Source of the DNA: JAWMQL01 sp033283165
Lineage (GTDB): Bacteria > Pseudomonadota > Gammaproteobacteria > Pseudomonadales > Halieaceae
DNA: 64,000 bases
Direction of reading: 5' to 3'
NCBI GenBank assembly: GCA_033283165.1
Contig: JAWMQL010000001.1
Location: 1,054,001 to 1,118,000 of the forward strand
Shown here: one piece after another, positions 41,917 through 49,780 of the stretch
Numbering within the stretch: position 1 is the stretch's first letter
Layout: every line of letters begins with the position of its first letter
Notes under the pieces: model-generated
Database searches by the model: none
Told to the model about the DNA's origin: nothing
Seen by the model: only the letters and a program-made list of their open reading frames with translations
Program-made: the position numbers and the translations under genes

Positions 41917-43971
41917 GTGAAGTTGCTCACGCCCACGCGGATTGGCGCCATGGAACTGCGCAATCGCTTGGTGATGGCGCCCATGACCACCAACTACGGG
42001 CGGGAGGACCAGCACCCCTCCGACCGCCTCGAGGCGTTCCTGGTGGAGCGGGCCAGGGGCGGTGTCGGCCTGATCACGGTGGAGGTCTGCACCGTGGACG
42101 TGAAAGAAAAATACCAGCCACAGTCCCTGACCCTGGGCAGCGACGAGTACATTGACTCCCATCGCAAGCTGACCGACGCGATCCACGCCCACGGCGCCAG
42201 AGTTCAGCCGCAGATCACCCACCCCGGCCCGGAATCCATGACCGCAGTTTACTTCGGTGGCCAGTCGGTGGGCCCGAGTCCGGGGGTCGGTGCGACCCAC
42301 GGGCTGCCCGCCCGGGAACTCGCCCTGGACGAACTCGGCGGCATCGTCGACCTGTATGCCCAGGCCGCACGCCGGGCCCGGGAAGCCGGTTACGACGGTA
42401 TCGAACTGCACGCCGCACACGCCTACATGCTGCTCGGCTGCTTTCTCTCGCCGCTCAAGAACAAGCGGCGAGACGAATACGGCTGCGATACCAGGGAAAA
42501 CCGCACCCGGCTCCTGGTCGCGGTACTCAGGCGCATCAAGCAGGTGGCCGGCCCTGACTTTCCCATTACTTTGAGGATATCCGGCTTCGAGCGGGCCCCG
42601 GGCGGCCGGGATTCCTTCGATACAGCCGCCATCGCTCCCCTGCTGGTGCAGGCCGGGGTGGATGCCTTTCACGTTTCCGGGGGAATTTCCGATCCCATGG
42701 TATCGCAGATGGTCTGCGGCCCGGATGTCATCGACGGCTATAACCTGCCCGAAGCCCAGGCGATCAAGCGTGTGGTGGACGTGCCGGTGATGGTGGTCGG
42801 GCGCTTCCTGGACCCCTTATTTGCCGAGCAGGCATTGCTTGAGGATCGCGCTGACCTGATCGTCATGGGACGCCCCCTACTGGCGGACCCACAATTGCCA
42901 AACAAACTGGCCGCTGGCCAGGTCGATCTGGTGCGGCGCTGCATCTCCTGCCAGAACTGTATCGACTCCATGTTCCAGTGGCCGACGGACGCCCGCATGA
43001 ACTGCGCGGTCAACGCCGCAACCGGCCGCGAACTGGACCTGGACTACGCGCCGGCTGCCCGGCGCAAGCATGTGCTGGTTATTGGCGGCGGCCCTGCCGG
43101 TATGGAGGCCGCGCGGGTGGCGGCAATCCGGGGGCACCGGGTGTCGCTACTGGAGCAGCGGCGCCGGCTCGGTGGCTCACTGTTACTGGCCGCGACAGTT
43201 CACAAGGACAACGAACTGGTCCTGGACTGGCTGAAACGTGAAATTGACCGCCTGCCGGTGGATTGTGAACTGGGGGTAACCGCAGACCTTGAAACCGTGC
43301 GCGCACTCTCTCCGGACGAAATCGTGGTGGCCACCGGCGCGGGGCTGACCTACCCCGACCTGCCCGGGCTGGATGGCAGGAACGTCCTGACCGGCAGTTT
43401 GCTGCGCAACATCGTCAACGGTACGGTGAGTTCACCCACCCCGGTCCTGAAATCCTGGCTACGGGCGGGACTGGACGTTGCAGGCCCGCTGCTCGACCGC
43501 CATCTTTCGCCCGGGCTGCTGCGCCGGGTGGCGGACCACTGGCTGCCCCTGGGCAATCGTGTCATTATCGTGGGCGGTGACCTGGCCGCTATCGAGTTGG
43601 CCGAGTTCCTGGCCCGCCGGGGTCGCGATGTGACCGTTCTGGAATCGGGCCCCGGCATTGCCCCTGAAATCGGCCCGAAGCGGCGCCTGGAGCACGAAAA
43701 ACGCCTGGAAGCGCTGCGTGTCAGCATCAATACCGGGGTTATAATCGCCGCCATCACGGAAGGGGCTGTCATACTGCGCCTGGACGATGGCAGCGACCGG
43801 GCTGTTCCCGCCGACCACGTTATCGTGACAGGCACCCCGGTGCCGGATACCGGACTGCGCGACGAACTGGCGGCGGCGGGCTTTTCCTGCCACGCGATCG
43901 GCGATGCCACGGGCCTCGGGCTGATCGTCAAGGCCATTTACGAAGGCAATCGCCTGGCTCACCAACTCTGA
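41917..43971 (+). CDS. NADH:flavin oxidoreductase with FAD domain, BaiCD / 2,4-dienoyl-CoA reductase-like
   Basis: A 684-residue three-cofactor enzyme. Residues 1-340 form an old-yellow-enzyme FMN barrel ('RNRLVMAPMTTNYGREDQHP', 'YDGIELHAAHAYMLLGCFLS', 'ADLIVMGRPLLADPQLP'). A 4Fe-4S motif follows ('RRCISCQNCIDSMF' and 'MNCAVNAATG'), then an FAD/NAD domain ('HVLVIGGGPAGMEAARVAAI', 'IIVGGDLAAIELAEFLARRG'). The family reduces or forms conjugated double bonds; BaiCD and BaiH act on 3-oxo bile acids. The start is GTG. It begins a rightward set with an LLM and a CoA ligase. Confidence 0.9.
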   Translation: MKLLTPTRIGAMELRNRLVMAPMTTNYGREDQHPSDRLEAFLVERARGGVGLITVEVCTVDVKEKYQPQSLTLGSDEYIDSHRKLTDAIHAHGARVQPQITHPGPESMTAVYFGGQSVGPSPGVGATHGLPARELALDELGGIVDLYAQAARRAREAGYDGIELHAAHAYMLLGCFLSPLKNKRRDEYGCDTRENRTRLLVAVLRRIKQVAGPDFPITLRISGFERAPGGRDSFDTAAIAPLLVQAGVDAFHVSGGISDPMVSQMVCGPDVIDGYNLPEAQAIKRVVDVPVMVVGRFLDPLFAEQALLEDRADLIVMGRPLLADPQLPNKLAAGQVDLVRRCISCQNCIDSMFQWPTDARMNCAVNAATGRELDLDYAPAARRKHVLVIGGGPAGMEAARVAAIRGHRVSLLEQRRRLGGSLLLAATVHKDNELVLDWLKREIDRLPVDCELGVTADLETVRALSPDEIVVATGAGLTYPDLPGLDGRNVLTGSLLRNIVNGTVSSPTPVLKSWLRAGLDVAGPLLDRHLSPGLLRRVADHWLPLGNRVIIVGGDLAAIELAEFLARRGRDVTVLESGPGIAPEIGPKRRLEHEKRLEALRVSINTGVIIAAITEGAVILRLDDGSDRAVPADHVIVTGTPVPDTGLRDELAAAGFSCHAIGDATGLGLIVKAIYEGNRLAHQL

Positions 43972-43989
43972 GCCGCAAAGGAACATACC

Positions 43990-44961
43990 GTGCCCAACCT
44001 CGTTCTCCGCTTCGATATGCGCAACCCCGACTTCGGCGCCAGCACCCGGGAGCTTTACGATGCGGCAATTGACATGGCCGTGTGGGGCGAGGAGCAGGGT
44101 TTCGACCTCATACAACTCAGTGAACACCACTGCTCCGATGACGGCTACCTGCCCTCCCCGCTGGTGCTTGCCAGCGCCATGATGGCGCGAACCCGGCGCA
44201 TCCGCGTGCGGTTTTCGCTGATCATCCTGCCCCTGAACAATCCCCTGAAACTGGCGGAAGATCTCGCCGTGCTGGATGTCATCAGCAATGGCCGCGTGGA
44301 GGTAATATTCGGGGGCGGTTATGTGCCCGAGGAATTCGAGATGTTCGGGGTCAACCTGAAAGAGCGCGGCGCCTTGATGGAGGAAGGTATAGAGGCGATC
44401 AAGCAGGCCTGGTCCGGTGAGACGTTCACCTACCGCGGCCGGACGGCCCGGGTTCTGCCGCGCCCGGTGCAGCAACCGCATCCGCCGATCTGGATGGGTG
44501 GTAGCAGCCGGATTGCCGCGCGCCGCGCTGCCCGACTCGCCGACAACTTTTATACCCCCAACCCTGAGCTGTACCAGGTGTTCCGGGATGCGTCGATCGA
44601 GCGCGGTCATGATCCGGGCCCCTGGGCAAATATCGGCAGCGGTTTCCTGCTGGTTTCGGAAGACCCGGAACGGGAGTGGCAGCGACTCGCGCCCTACATC
44701 CTGCACGAGTGCAATTCCTATGGCCGCTGGCAGCAACAGACCAACACCGCCGGCCAGTACGTGGAACTGGAAGACGTCCAGACCCTGCGGGGAACCGGCC
44801 TCTACCCGGTGCTGACTCCGGCGGAGGCCCTGGCGTACGCGCGGGACCGGGGAGAGCGCGGCAACGTCACCCTGCACCCCCTGATCTCCGGCTACCCGCC
44901 GGCATGGGCCTGGGATCATCTGCGCCTGTTTGCGAAAACCGTACTGCCCCATCTCAGGTAA
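43990..44961 (+). CDS. Luciferase-like (LLM) flavin-dependent oxidoreductase
   Basis: A 323-residue LLM protein: 'EEQGFDLIQLSEHHCSDDGY', 'NPLKLAEDLAVLDVISNGRV' and 'PHPPIWMGGSSRIAARRAAR'. It starts at GTG with AAAGGAA upstream, 18 nt after the flavin oxidoreductase. The cofactor (FMN or F420) and substrate are not visible. It is the third LLM enzyme in 26 kb, which fits a catabolic region rich in flavin monooxygenases. Confidence 0.88.
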   Translation: MPNLVLRFDMRNPDFGASTRELYDAAIDMAVWGEEQGFDLIQLSEHHCSDDGYLPSPLVLASAMMARTRRIRVRFSLIILPLNNPLKLAEDLAVLDVISNGRVEVIFGGGYVPEEFEMFGVNLKERGALMEEGIEAIKQAWSGETFTYRGRTARVLPRPVQQPHPPIWMGGSSRIAARRAARLADNFYTPNPELYQVFRDASIERGHDPGPWANIGSGFLLVSEDPEREWQRLAPYILHECNSYGRWQQQTNTAGQYVELEDVQTLRGTGLYPVLTPAEALAYARDRGERGNVTLHPLISGYPPAWAWDHLRLFAKTVLPHLR

Positions 44962-45078
44962 AACCCGCCGGGCACATAACTATTCAAACTGGGGATCAGT
45001 CTGGAGAGCCCCGGACCCGGGCCGGCTCGTGTAAACTGGCGGCCGCTCTTTCAAGCGAGAACGAAGACGGGTACAGGT

Positions 45079-46638
45079 ATGAAAACCAACATTGGCTTGC
45101 TGCTTAAAAAGCGGGCAGAAATCACGCCTCACCGCGAGGCCTTCGTGGAATTCGAGCGCGGTAGAAGGTTTACGTTTGCGCAACTGAACGCACGCTGCAA
45201 CCGCGTGGCCAACGCCCTGGTCGACAGGGGAATCAAACCCGGCGACCGGGTCGCCACCCTGCTGAAAAACGGCATCGAGTTTGTCGAGACCTACTTCGCC
45301 CTGGCGAAAATTGGCGCCGTGATGGTGCCGGTGAACTGGCGCCTGGTGCCAGAGGAAATCGCATTCATCCTGGGTGATGTCGCGGTGACAGCGGTCATAT
45401 TCGACTCCGACTTCGACGTCCAGGTCGCGGCGTTGCAGGGAGACAACTATCGGTCACTGACCGTGGCGCACTGGCTCCGCCGCGACAATGGCGGCGATAC
45501 CAGCGTCCCCGCCAGCAGCGACTACGAGGCACTGCTGGAAAGCTCCCGTGAGGAAGAACCGGCTATCGGCGCCTGGGAAGACGACAACCTGTTCATCATG
45601 TATACCTCCGGCACCACCGGGCGCCCCAAGGGCGCGGTACATTCCCACAACACCATGTTCTGGTCGCACCTGACCAGCATGTCCACCTCCGACATGCGAG
45701 GCGACGATCGTTTCCTGCTGCCATTGCCCATGTTTCACGTGGGTTGCCTGAGCCCGACTTCCCTGCTGGTCCATCGCGGCGGCACGGGGGTCATCATGCG
45801 GGAGACGGATGTTGCCGGCATGTTCAAGTGTATCGCGCAGGAACGAGTCACCATTTTCATGTCGGTACCCGCCCTGTTGCAGTTCATGCTACAGGCGGCG
45901 GAGAGTGGCGAGCAGGATATCTCGTCGGTGCGCTGGATTGCGACCGGCGCGGCCCCGGTGCCGGTATCCATGCTGCATGCCTACGAGAAGCTGGGCATCC
46001 GGATGTTCCAGGCCTATGGCCTCACCGAGTCCTGCGGTCCGGGCACCCTGTTGCTGCATGACGATGCGGAAGCCAAGGCGGGCTCCTGCGGTAAGCCGCA
46101 GCTGCATACCGAAGTCAAGATCGTGGACGACCAGGGTAACACCATTCCCATGGGCTCCGAGCAGGCCGGAGAACTGTTGCTCGCGGGCCGCCACATGATG
46201 AAGGAATACTGGAACCGGCCGGAGGCTACTGCGGAGACCCTGCGTGACGGCTGGCTATACACCGGTGATATCTGCACCTGGGACAGCGAGGGCTTCATCA
46301 CGATCTGCGACCGCAAGAAAGATATGATTATTTCCGGCGGGGAGAATATCTATCCCGCGGAATTGGAAAACGTGCTGGTCGCCTACCCGGAAGTACAGGA
46401 GGCAGCCGTTATCGGCGTTCCCTCGGAGAAATGGGGCGAAACCCCACTGGCTATCGTGGTAACCACACCGGGCACGACGCCGGGAGCGGAGGAACTCACC
46501 GACTGGTGCAGGGAGCACCTGGCAGGCTACAAGGTGCCCCGTCTGTTCGAGTTTGTGGATTCACTGCCACGTAACCCATCGGGAAAGTTACTGAAGCACG
46601 AGTTGCGTGAGCGCTTCCCTGACGCGGCCCCCTTTTAG
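45079..46638 (+). CDS. Long-chain-type acyl-CoA synthetase
   Basis: A 519-residue AMP-forming ligase: 'FIMYTSGTTGRPKGAVHSHN' (P-loop), 'FQAYGLTESCGPGTLL', 'GWLYTGDICTWDSEGFITIC', 'RKKDMIISGGENIYPAELEN' and the C-terminal catalytic Lys region 'LPRNPSGKLLKHELRERF'. It forms acyl-CoA from a free acid and ATP. The FadD3/FadD17-like layout would suit a steroid-derived acid, but simple fatty acids are as likely. It ends 11 nt from the convergent Kelch gene. Confidence 0.92.
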   Translation: MKTNIGLLLKKRAEITPHREAFVEFERGRRFTFAQLNARCNRVANALVDRGIKPGDRVATLLKNGIEFVETYFALAKIGAVMVPVNWRLVPEEIAFILGDVAVTAVIFDSDFDVQVAALQGDNYRSLTVAHWLRRDNGGDTSVPASSDYEALLESSREEEPAIGAWEDDNLFIMYTSGTTGRPKGAVHSHNTMFWSHLTSMSTSDMRGDDRFLLPLPMFHVGCLSPTSLLVHRGGTGVIMRETDVAGMFKCIAQERVTIFMSVPALLQFMLQAAESGEQDISSVRWIATGAAPVPVSMLHAYEKLGIRMFQAYGLTESCGPGTLLLHDDAEAKAGSCGKPQLHTEVKIVDDQGNTIPMGSEQAGELLLAGRHMMKEYWNRPEATAETLRDGWLYTGDICTWDSEGFITICDRKKDMIISGGENIYPAELENVLVAYPEVQEAAVIGVPSEKWGETPLAIVVTTPGTTPGAEELTDWCREHLAGYKVPRLFEFVDSLPRNPSGKLLKHELRERFPDAAPF

Positions 46639-46649
46639 AGTATCTGCGG

Positions 46650-47903
46650 TCAGGGTGTGTATTCCTCCGTCGTGTTCAACGACGCGCTCTCGCGGACGGG
46701 CCTTCCGCCCACGACATAGAGCTGTCCGTCGAGGGTAGCGACCGCCGGCCGGTATCTGGCGTCCGACATGTCCGCCAGCCGCTCCCAACTGTCGTCCTGG
46801 GGGCTGTATCGATAGATTGATTTTGACGAGGGAGCATCGGCCACAAACGAATCACGCGGATTGATGAGGCCGCCCACGGCGTAGAGTCTGCCGTTCAACG
46901 CCACCGCGGAAAGAAAATCGCGCTCCTCAGGTAAATCTGCCACTCTCTTCCACTGGTCTTTGGCAGGGTCATAGCGTTCGACTATCCGGCTGGAGAAGAT
47001 ACCCAGGCCGTGGTTGGAGCCTCCCACCGCATAAATCAGTCCTCCGACCGCAGCGACCCCGAGCCCAAGCCTTGGCGTAGGCATATCTGCTCCCTTGCTC
47101 CATCTGTCTTTCTTGGGATCATAAATTAGAACGGCCGCACCGGGTGTCCCGTTCCAGAACGCAGTGTCAGAACCGCCCATCACGTAAATTTTGCCATTTA
47201 CCACGGCACTGCCGCCCACCGCCCTCGGCTCAGGCATCGGGGTTCTGGAGACCCAGGTATCGGTTTGTGGATCGTACTCGTGCACGTCGGCAAGCGCGGT
47301 CTGCTGGGCCGCACCACCGATCGCGTAGCATTTCCGCTTGAAGGTGCTTACCTCAACTATCGATCGGGGCACTGGCAGACTGGCCCGGGGCTCCCAGCTA
47401 TCGGATACGGGATCATAGGCTTCTACCTGGCCGTGCATTGCCCCGGGGTCGCCCCATCCCAGACCGATCGCGTAGAGTTCGCCGCCGACGACACAGGCCC
47501 CGTGGAATACGCCGGCGGTAGACGTTTCCGCCCGCTGTCGCCACGTATCTGGCCTGCCGAATACCGGTTCCAGGTAATACACCCGGTCAGATTCCAGCAG
47601 GCTCATCAACGGGGTGTCGAGCAGCCCCGCAGTTGACAGGCGGCAGGGCTTGGTTGACCCGCCACAGAAGGAATCGGGCCGGGTTCTCCAGGCCGTAAAC
47701 GTGTAGGCCGATTTCGGAACCGCCCGGAAGGTCTCGCTGAAAAATGTGTCCACCACATCGATGACACAGGTCTCGCCCGCCGCACACCGGTACGTACCGG
47801 AGTCAGTCCGGACCTGTCCCTGTGTCGAGTTGGTGACTTCGAGTTTACAGCTGATGAGGGCCTGAATGAGGCCCAGTAACACTAAAAACCGGACGAGATA
47901 CAT
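46650..47903 (-). CDS. Kelch-repeat lipoprotein
   Basis: A 417-residue outer-envelope protein. The signal ends in a lipobox ('LIQALISC'). A small Cys-containing domain follows ('GTYRCAAGETCVIDVV', 'FCGGSTKPCRLS'), resembling a module common in marine gammaproteobacterial secreted proteins. Then come about six Kelch blades, each with 'Y..GG' and a 'YDP..D.W' ending, for example 'YAVGGSNHGLGIFSSRIVER' and 'YDPAKDQWKRVADLPEERDF'. Kelch propellers usually bind proteins or sugars. I chose ATG 47903 with GAGG 6 nt upstream over GTG 47915. Confidence 0.88.
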   Translation of the reverse strand: MYLVRFLVLLGLIQALISCKLEVTNSTQGQVRTDSGTYRCAAGETCVIDVVDTFFSETFRAVPKSAYTFTAWRTRPDSFCGGSTKPCRLSTAGLLDTPLMSLLESDRVYYLEPVFGRPDTWRQRAETSTAGVFHGACVVGGELYAIGLGWGDPGAMHGQVEAYDPVSDSWEPRASLPVPRSIVEVSTFKRKCYAIGGAAQQTALADVHEYDPQTDTWVSRTPMPEPRAVGGSAVVNGKIYVMGGSDTAFWNGTPGAAVLIYDPKKDRWSKGADMPTPRLGLGVAAVGGLIYAVGGSNHGLGIFSSRIVERYDPAKDQWKRVADLPEERDFLSAVALNGRLYAVGGLINPRDSFVADAPSSKSIYRYSPQDDSWERLADMSDARYRPAVATLDGQLYVVGGRPVRESASLNTTEEYTP

Positions 47904-48603
47904 AAAACACCTCACGGTTTTGAGTTGGCACTCTGGAATTACCCTAGGTCAATATTCCCGAGGTGTCAAAAAACGACACCAGTTCGCCAGAGACATGAGC
48001 CAAGCTTTAACGTCAAATACTTATCACCAATCGCTTCGGACTGGTTATGGTTCGCTAATACCCTTAATCGGCGCTAACTAAGCCGTCGAGGTGTTTCCTT
48101 GCGACCTCTACCCTATCTTGCTCAATGCGAGATAAACCACACCCCACCCTGGAGACCAGCGCACCGTCTCGACCTCGTAAACCGGCGTATCGCATTGCAA
48201 AGAAACAGCAAACGGTGAAAACATAACTGAATACATCAACAGAAGCGACGCGCGTACCGAACGGCTTTTCATAACTATCCACTTAAACTCGACAGGTTTC
48301 GAGATACACCTTGATTTGTATCATCGCACGGCTCCGACAAAAAAATCATATCGTCGACATTCGCTCCTGGGGGGGTAAAGGCGGGACTGTCATTCCCCCT
48401 TGTCATCGTCGCTGGACATGATGACCGCTATGGCTGAACACCTTCATTGGTCACTTATGACGTTTCCGCGGAAACGTCATAAACAGCCAAATATAGAAAA
48501 CGCGACCAGGCACCATGCGACCCTCGTAAAAGTTGGTTAAGCCCGATTACGCCGACAATCAGGCCAGGCACTGAAAGCTATGTACAAACACAGCAATACG
48601 TTG
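47904..48603. other. Gene-poor, AT-richer intergenic region
   Basis: No convincing gene is visible here. The stretch holds a short hairpin GGTGTC-N7-GACACC (47962-47980), a weak 72-codon frame on the minus strand (48064-48282, GTG start, atypical codon use) and the perfect palindrome at 48455-48482. Base composition is clearly lower in GC than the flanking genes. It may be a degraded or recently acquired segment. Confidence 0.6.
48455..48482. repeat. Perfect 28-bp palindrome
   Basis: TTATGACGTTTCCG is followed at once by its exact reverse complement CGGAAACGTCATAA, giving a 14-bp stem with no loop. It lies in the gene-poor region and is not followed by a T run. It may be a protein-binding site (a dimeric operator or recombination site) rather than a terminator. 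Confidence 0.8.
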
Positions 48604-48974
48604 TCACTGCTCTCTCAAACTGCCAAGTCGAGAGTGGACAAAAGCCACACATATCCAGGTGATCGCCAACAGGCAGGTGCCGGCTAGCGCAGTCTTGAGT
48701 CCACGTTCTCCCCTCGCTAGAAGATCGACAATGAAGATGAACTGCGCCCCTGCAATAACAAACGCCGCAGAATAGGAACTCCCGATTTTAATGGTGGCCC
48801 AATCGAGTAACACGACCGAGAGAATTACGTAGACTGACAGAGCAACCAGTGGCGGCCATTCGGTTGTGGCAGTGTCACCAGCAGCGATAGGGATGAAAAA
48901 AATAGAACACCCAATACCGTAAGCAATCCCATGATGACGGCGGATAGCACCGCGGCCTTTATTCTGTTTCCCAC
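48604..48974 (-). pseudogene. Frameshifted small multi-helix membrane protein gene
   Basis: Translation from GTG 48974 (GGAGG 5 nt upstream) gives VGNRIKAAVLSAVIMGLLTV and then GVLFF. At a run of seven T (plus-strand A run 48896-48902) the frame is lost. In the -1 frame a protein-like sequence continues to the stop at 48604: 'IPIAAGDTATTEWPPLVALS', 'VYVILSVVLLDWATIKIG', 'AFVIAGAQFIFIVDLLARGE', ending 'RLGSLREQ'. One added T would give a 123-residue protein with about four membrane helices. It may be a true mutation, a phase-variable tract or a sequencing error. Family not recognised. Confidence 0.65.
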
Positions 48975-49094
48975 AGGCACCTCCAAATGTGCTGACCCAA
49001 GAAGCCGATCAGCCCGGAGCCTTCATCAGACGTGCAAGGGCTGCGGTATCGAACCATGTTTCAAACAGGCAAATTTGCGTGCTGGAACGACATA

Positions 49095-49493
49095 TCATTC
49101 GCCCTGCGATCCACGCCAGATAAATTTGCTGCAGGCGTCACCGACGCATCGATAAAGCGCCCCCTGGGGATACGATACCCACACGATCTCTGACTTTTCG
49201 CGTTTGGAAATGGCTATATGTTCTACCGCCAGGTTGGGCGTGCCGCTGAATTCGATACAGCTGTGGTTCCCATAGCACTGCAACACGGCCCCGGAGGAAT
49301 AACCAAGTACCACGCCCCGACCATCACCGGGTACCGGTTCCATAACCGATATGTCTCCACGATCTCTTGCTACCGCGGCCTTGAGAAGCGCCTCTCTTTT
49401 TGAAGCGTCAGTGGCGCCGGCCCCTGCAGGGTCTTGGGCGAGTGCTGTGGTACTGCAGACGACAATAATGAATGAGAGCAGAATGTGTCGCAT
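49095..49493 (-). CDS. Small secreted protein with two Cys pairs
   Basis: A 132-residue protein starting at ATG 49493 with AAGGAG upstream and a signal peptide ('ILLSFIIVVCSTTALAQ'). The mature part has two similar units: 'VVLGYSSGAVLQCYGNHSC' and 'WVSYPQGALYRCVGDAC'. Each has a C-x4/5-C spacing after a small beta segment, which suggests a repeated disulfide module. No family is recognised. It lies downstream of tRNA-Leu on the same strand, with a hairpin between them. Confidence 0.72.
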   Translation of the reverse strand: MRHILLSFIIVVCSTTALAQDPAGAGATDASKREALLKAAVARDRGDISVMEPVPGDGRGVVLGYSSGAVLQCYGNHSCIEFSGTPNLAVEHIAISKREKSEIVWVSYPQGALYRCVGDACSKFIWRGSQGE

Positions 49494-49502
49494 CGTATGC
49501 TC

Positions 49503-49523
49503 CTTGTCTTCGGCGAAGACAAG
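49503..49523 (-). other. 9-bp hairpin between tRNA-Leu and the secreted-protein gene
   Basis: CTTGTCTTC (49503-49511) and GAAGACAAG (49515-49523) form a perfect stem with a 3-nt loop. On the minus-strand transcript the stem directly abuts the AAGGAG ribosome site of the secreted-protein gene, so part of the site would be paired. There is no U tract, so it is a poor terminator candidate. Confidence 0.55.
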
Positions 49524-49557
49524 AATCCTAGCACAGGTCCTGATGCTCAGGGACAGA

Positions 49558-49645
49558 TGGTGCCCGGAGCCGGAATCGAACCGGCACGCCTGCAATAGGC
49601 GGGAGATTTTAAGTCTCCTGTGTCTACCAATTTCACCATCCGGGC
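49558..49645 (-). tRNA. tRNA-Leu (anticodon UAA)
   Basis: The minus strand folds as a class II tRNA of 88 nt including an encoded CCA. The acceptor stem GCCCGGA pairs with TCCGGGC. The D-arm sequence is TGGTGAAATTGGTAGACACA, the anticodon loop is CTTAAAA with TAA as anticodon, a long variable arm follows, and the T-arm is GGTTCGATTCC. All of these are standard for tRNA-Leu. Confidence 0.97.
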
Positions 49646-49780
49646 ATGCCCCGCCTGCGCCCCGAAGGGCGGCGGCATAATAGCACACAATTGCCGCCGA
49701 CAGGCCACCGGTCCGGCCCCGGTGGCCTTCCCCTCACGATCTGATGCTAGACTTGTCCTGTCACGTTCACAGGCCGGCAG

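Noticed and set aside
43459..44952. A 497-codon minus-strand open frame opposite the flavin oxidoreductase and LLM genes
   Set aside because: Antisense shadow of two genes with strong motifs; no family resemblance and no ribosome site.
48064..48282. A 72-codon minus-strand frame in the gene-poor region
   Set aside because: No ribosome site, codon use unlike neighbours and no recognisable pattern; kept only as a remark.
49503..49523. Hairpin as a rho-independent terminator for tRNA-Leu
   Set aside because: No T run follows the stem on the transcribed strand; instead it runs into a ribosome site.
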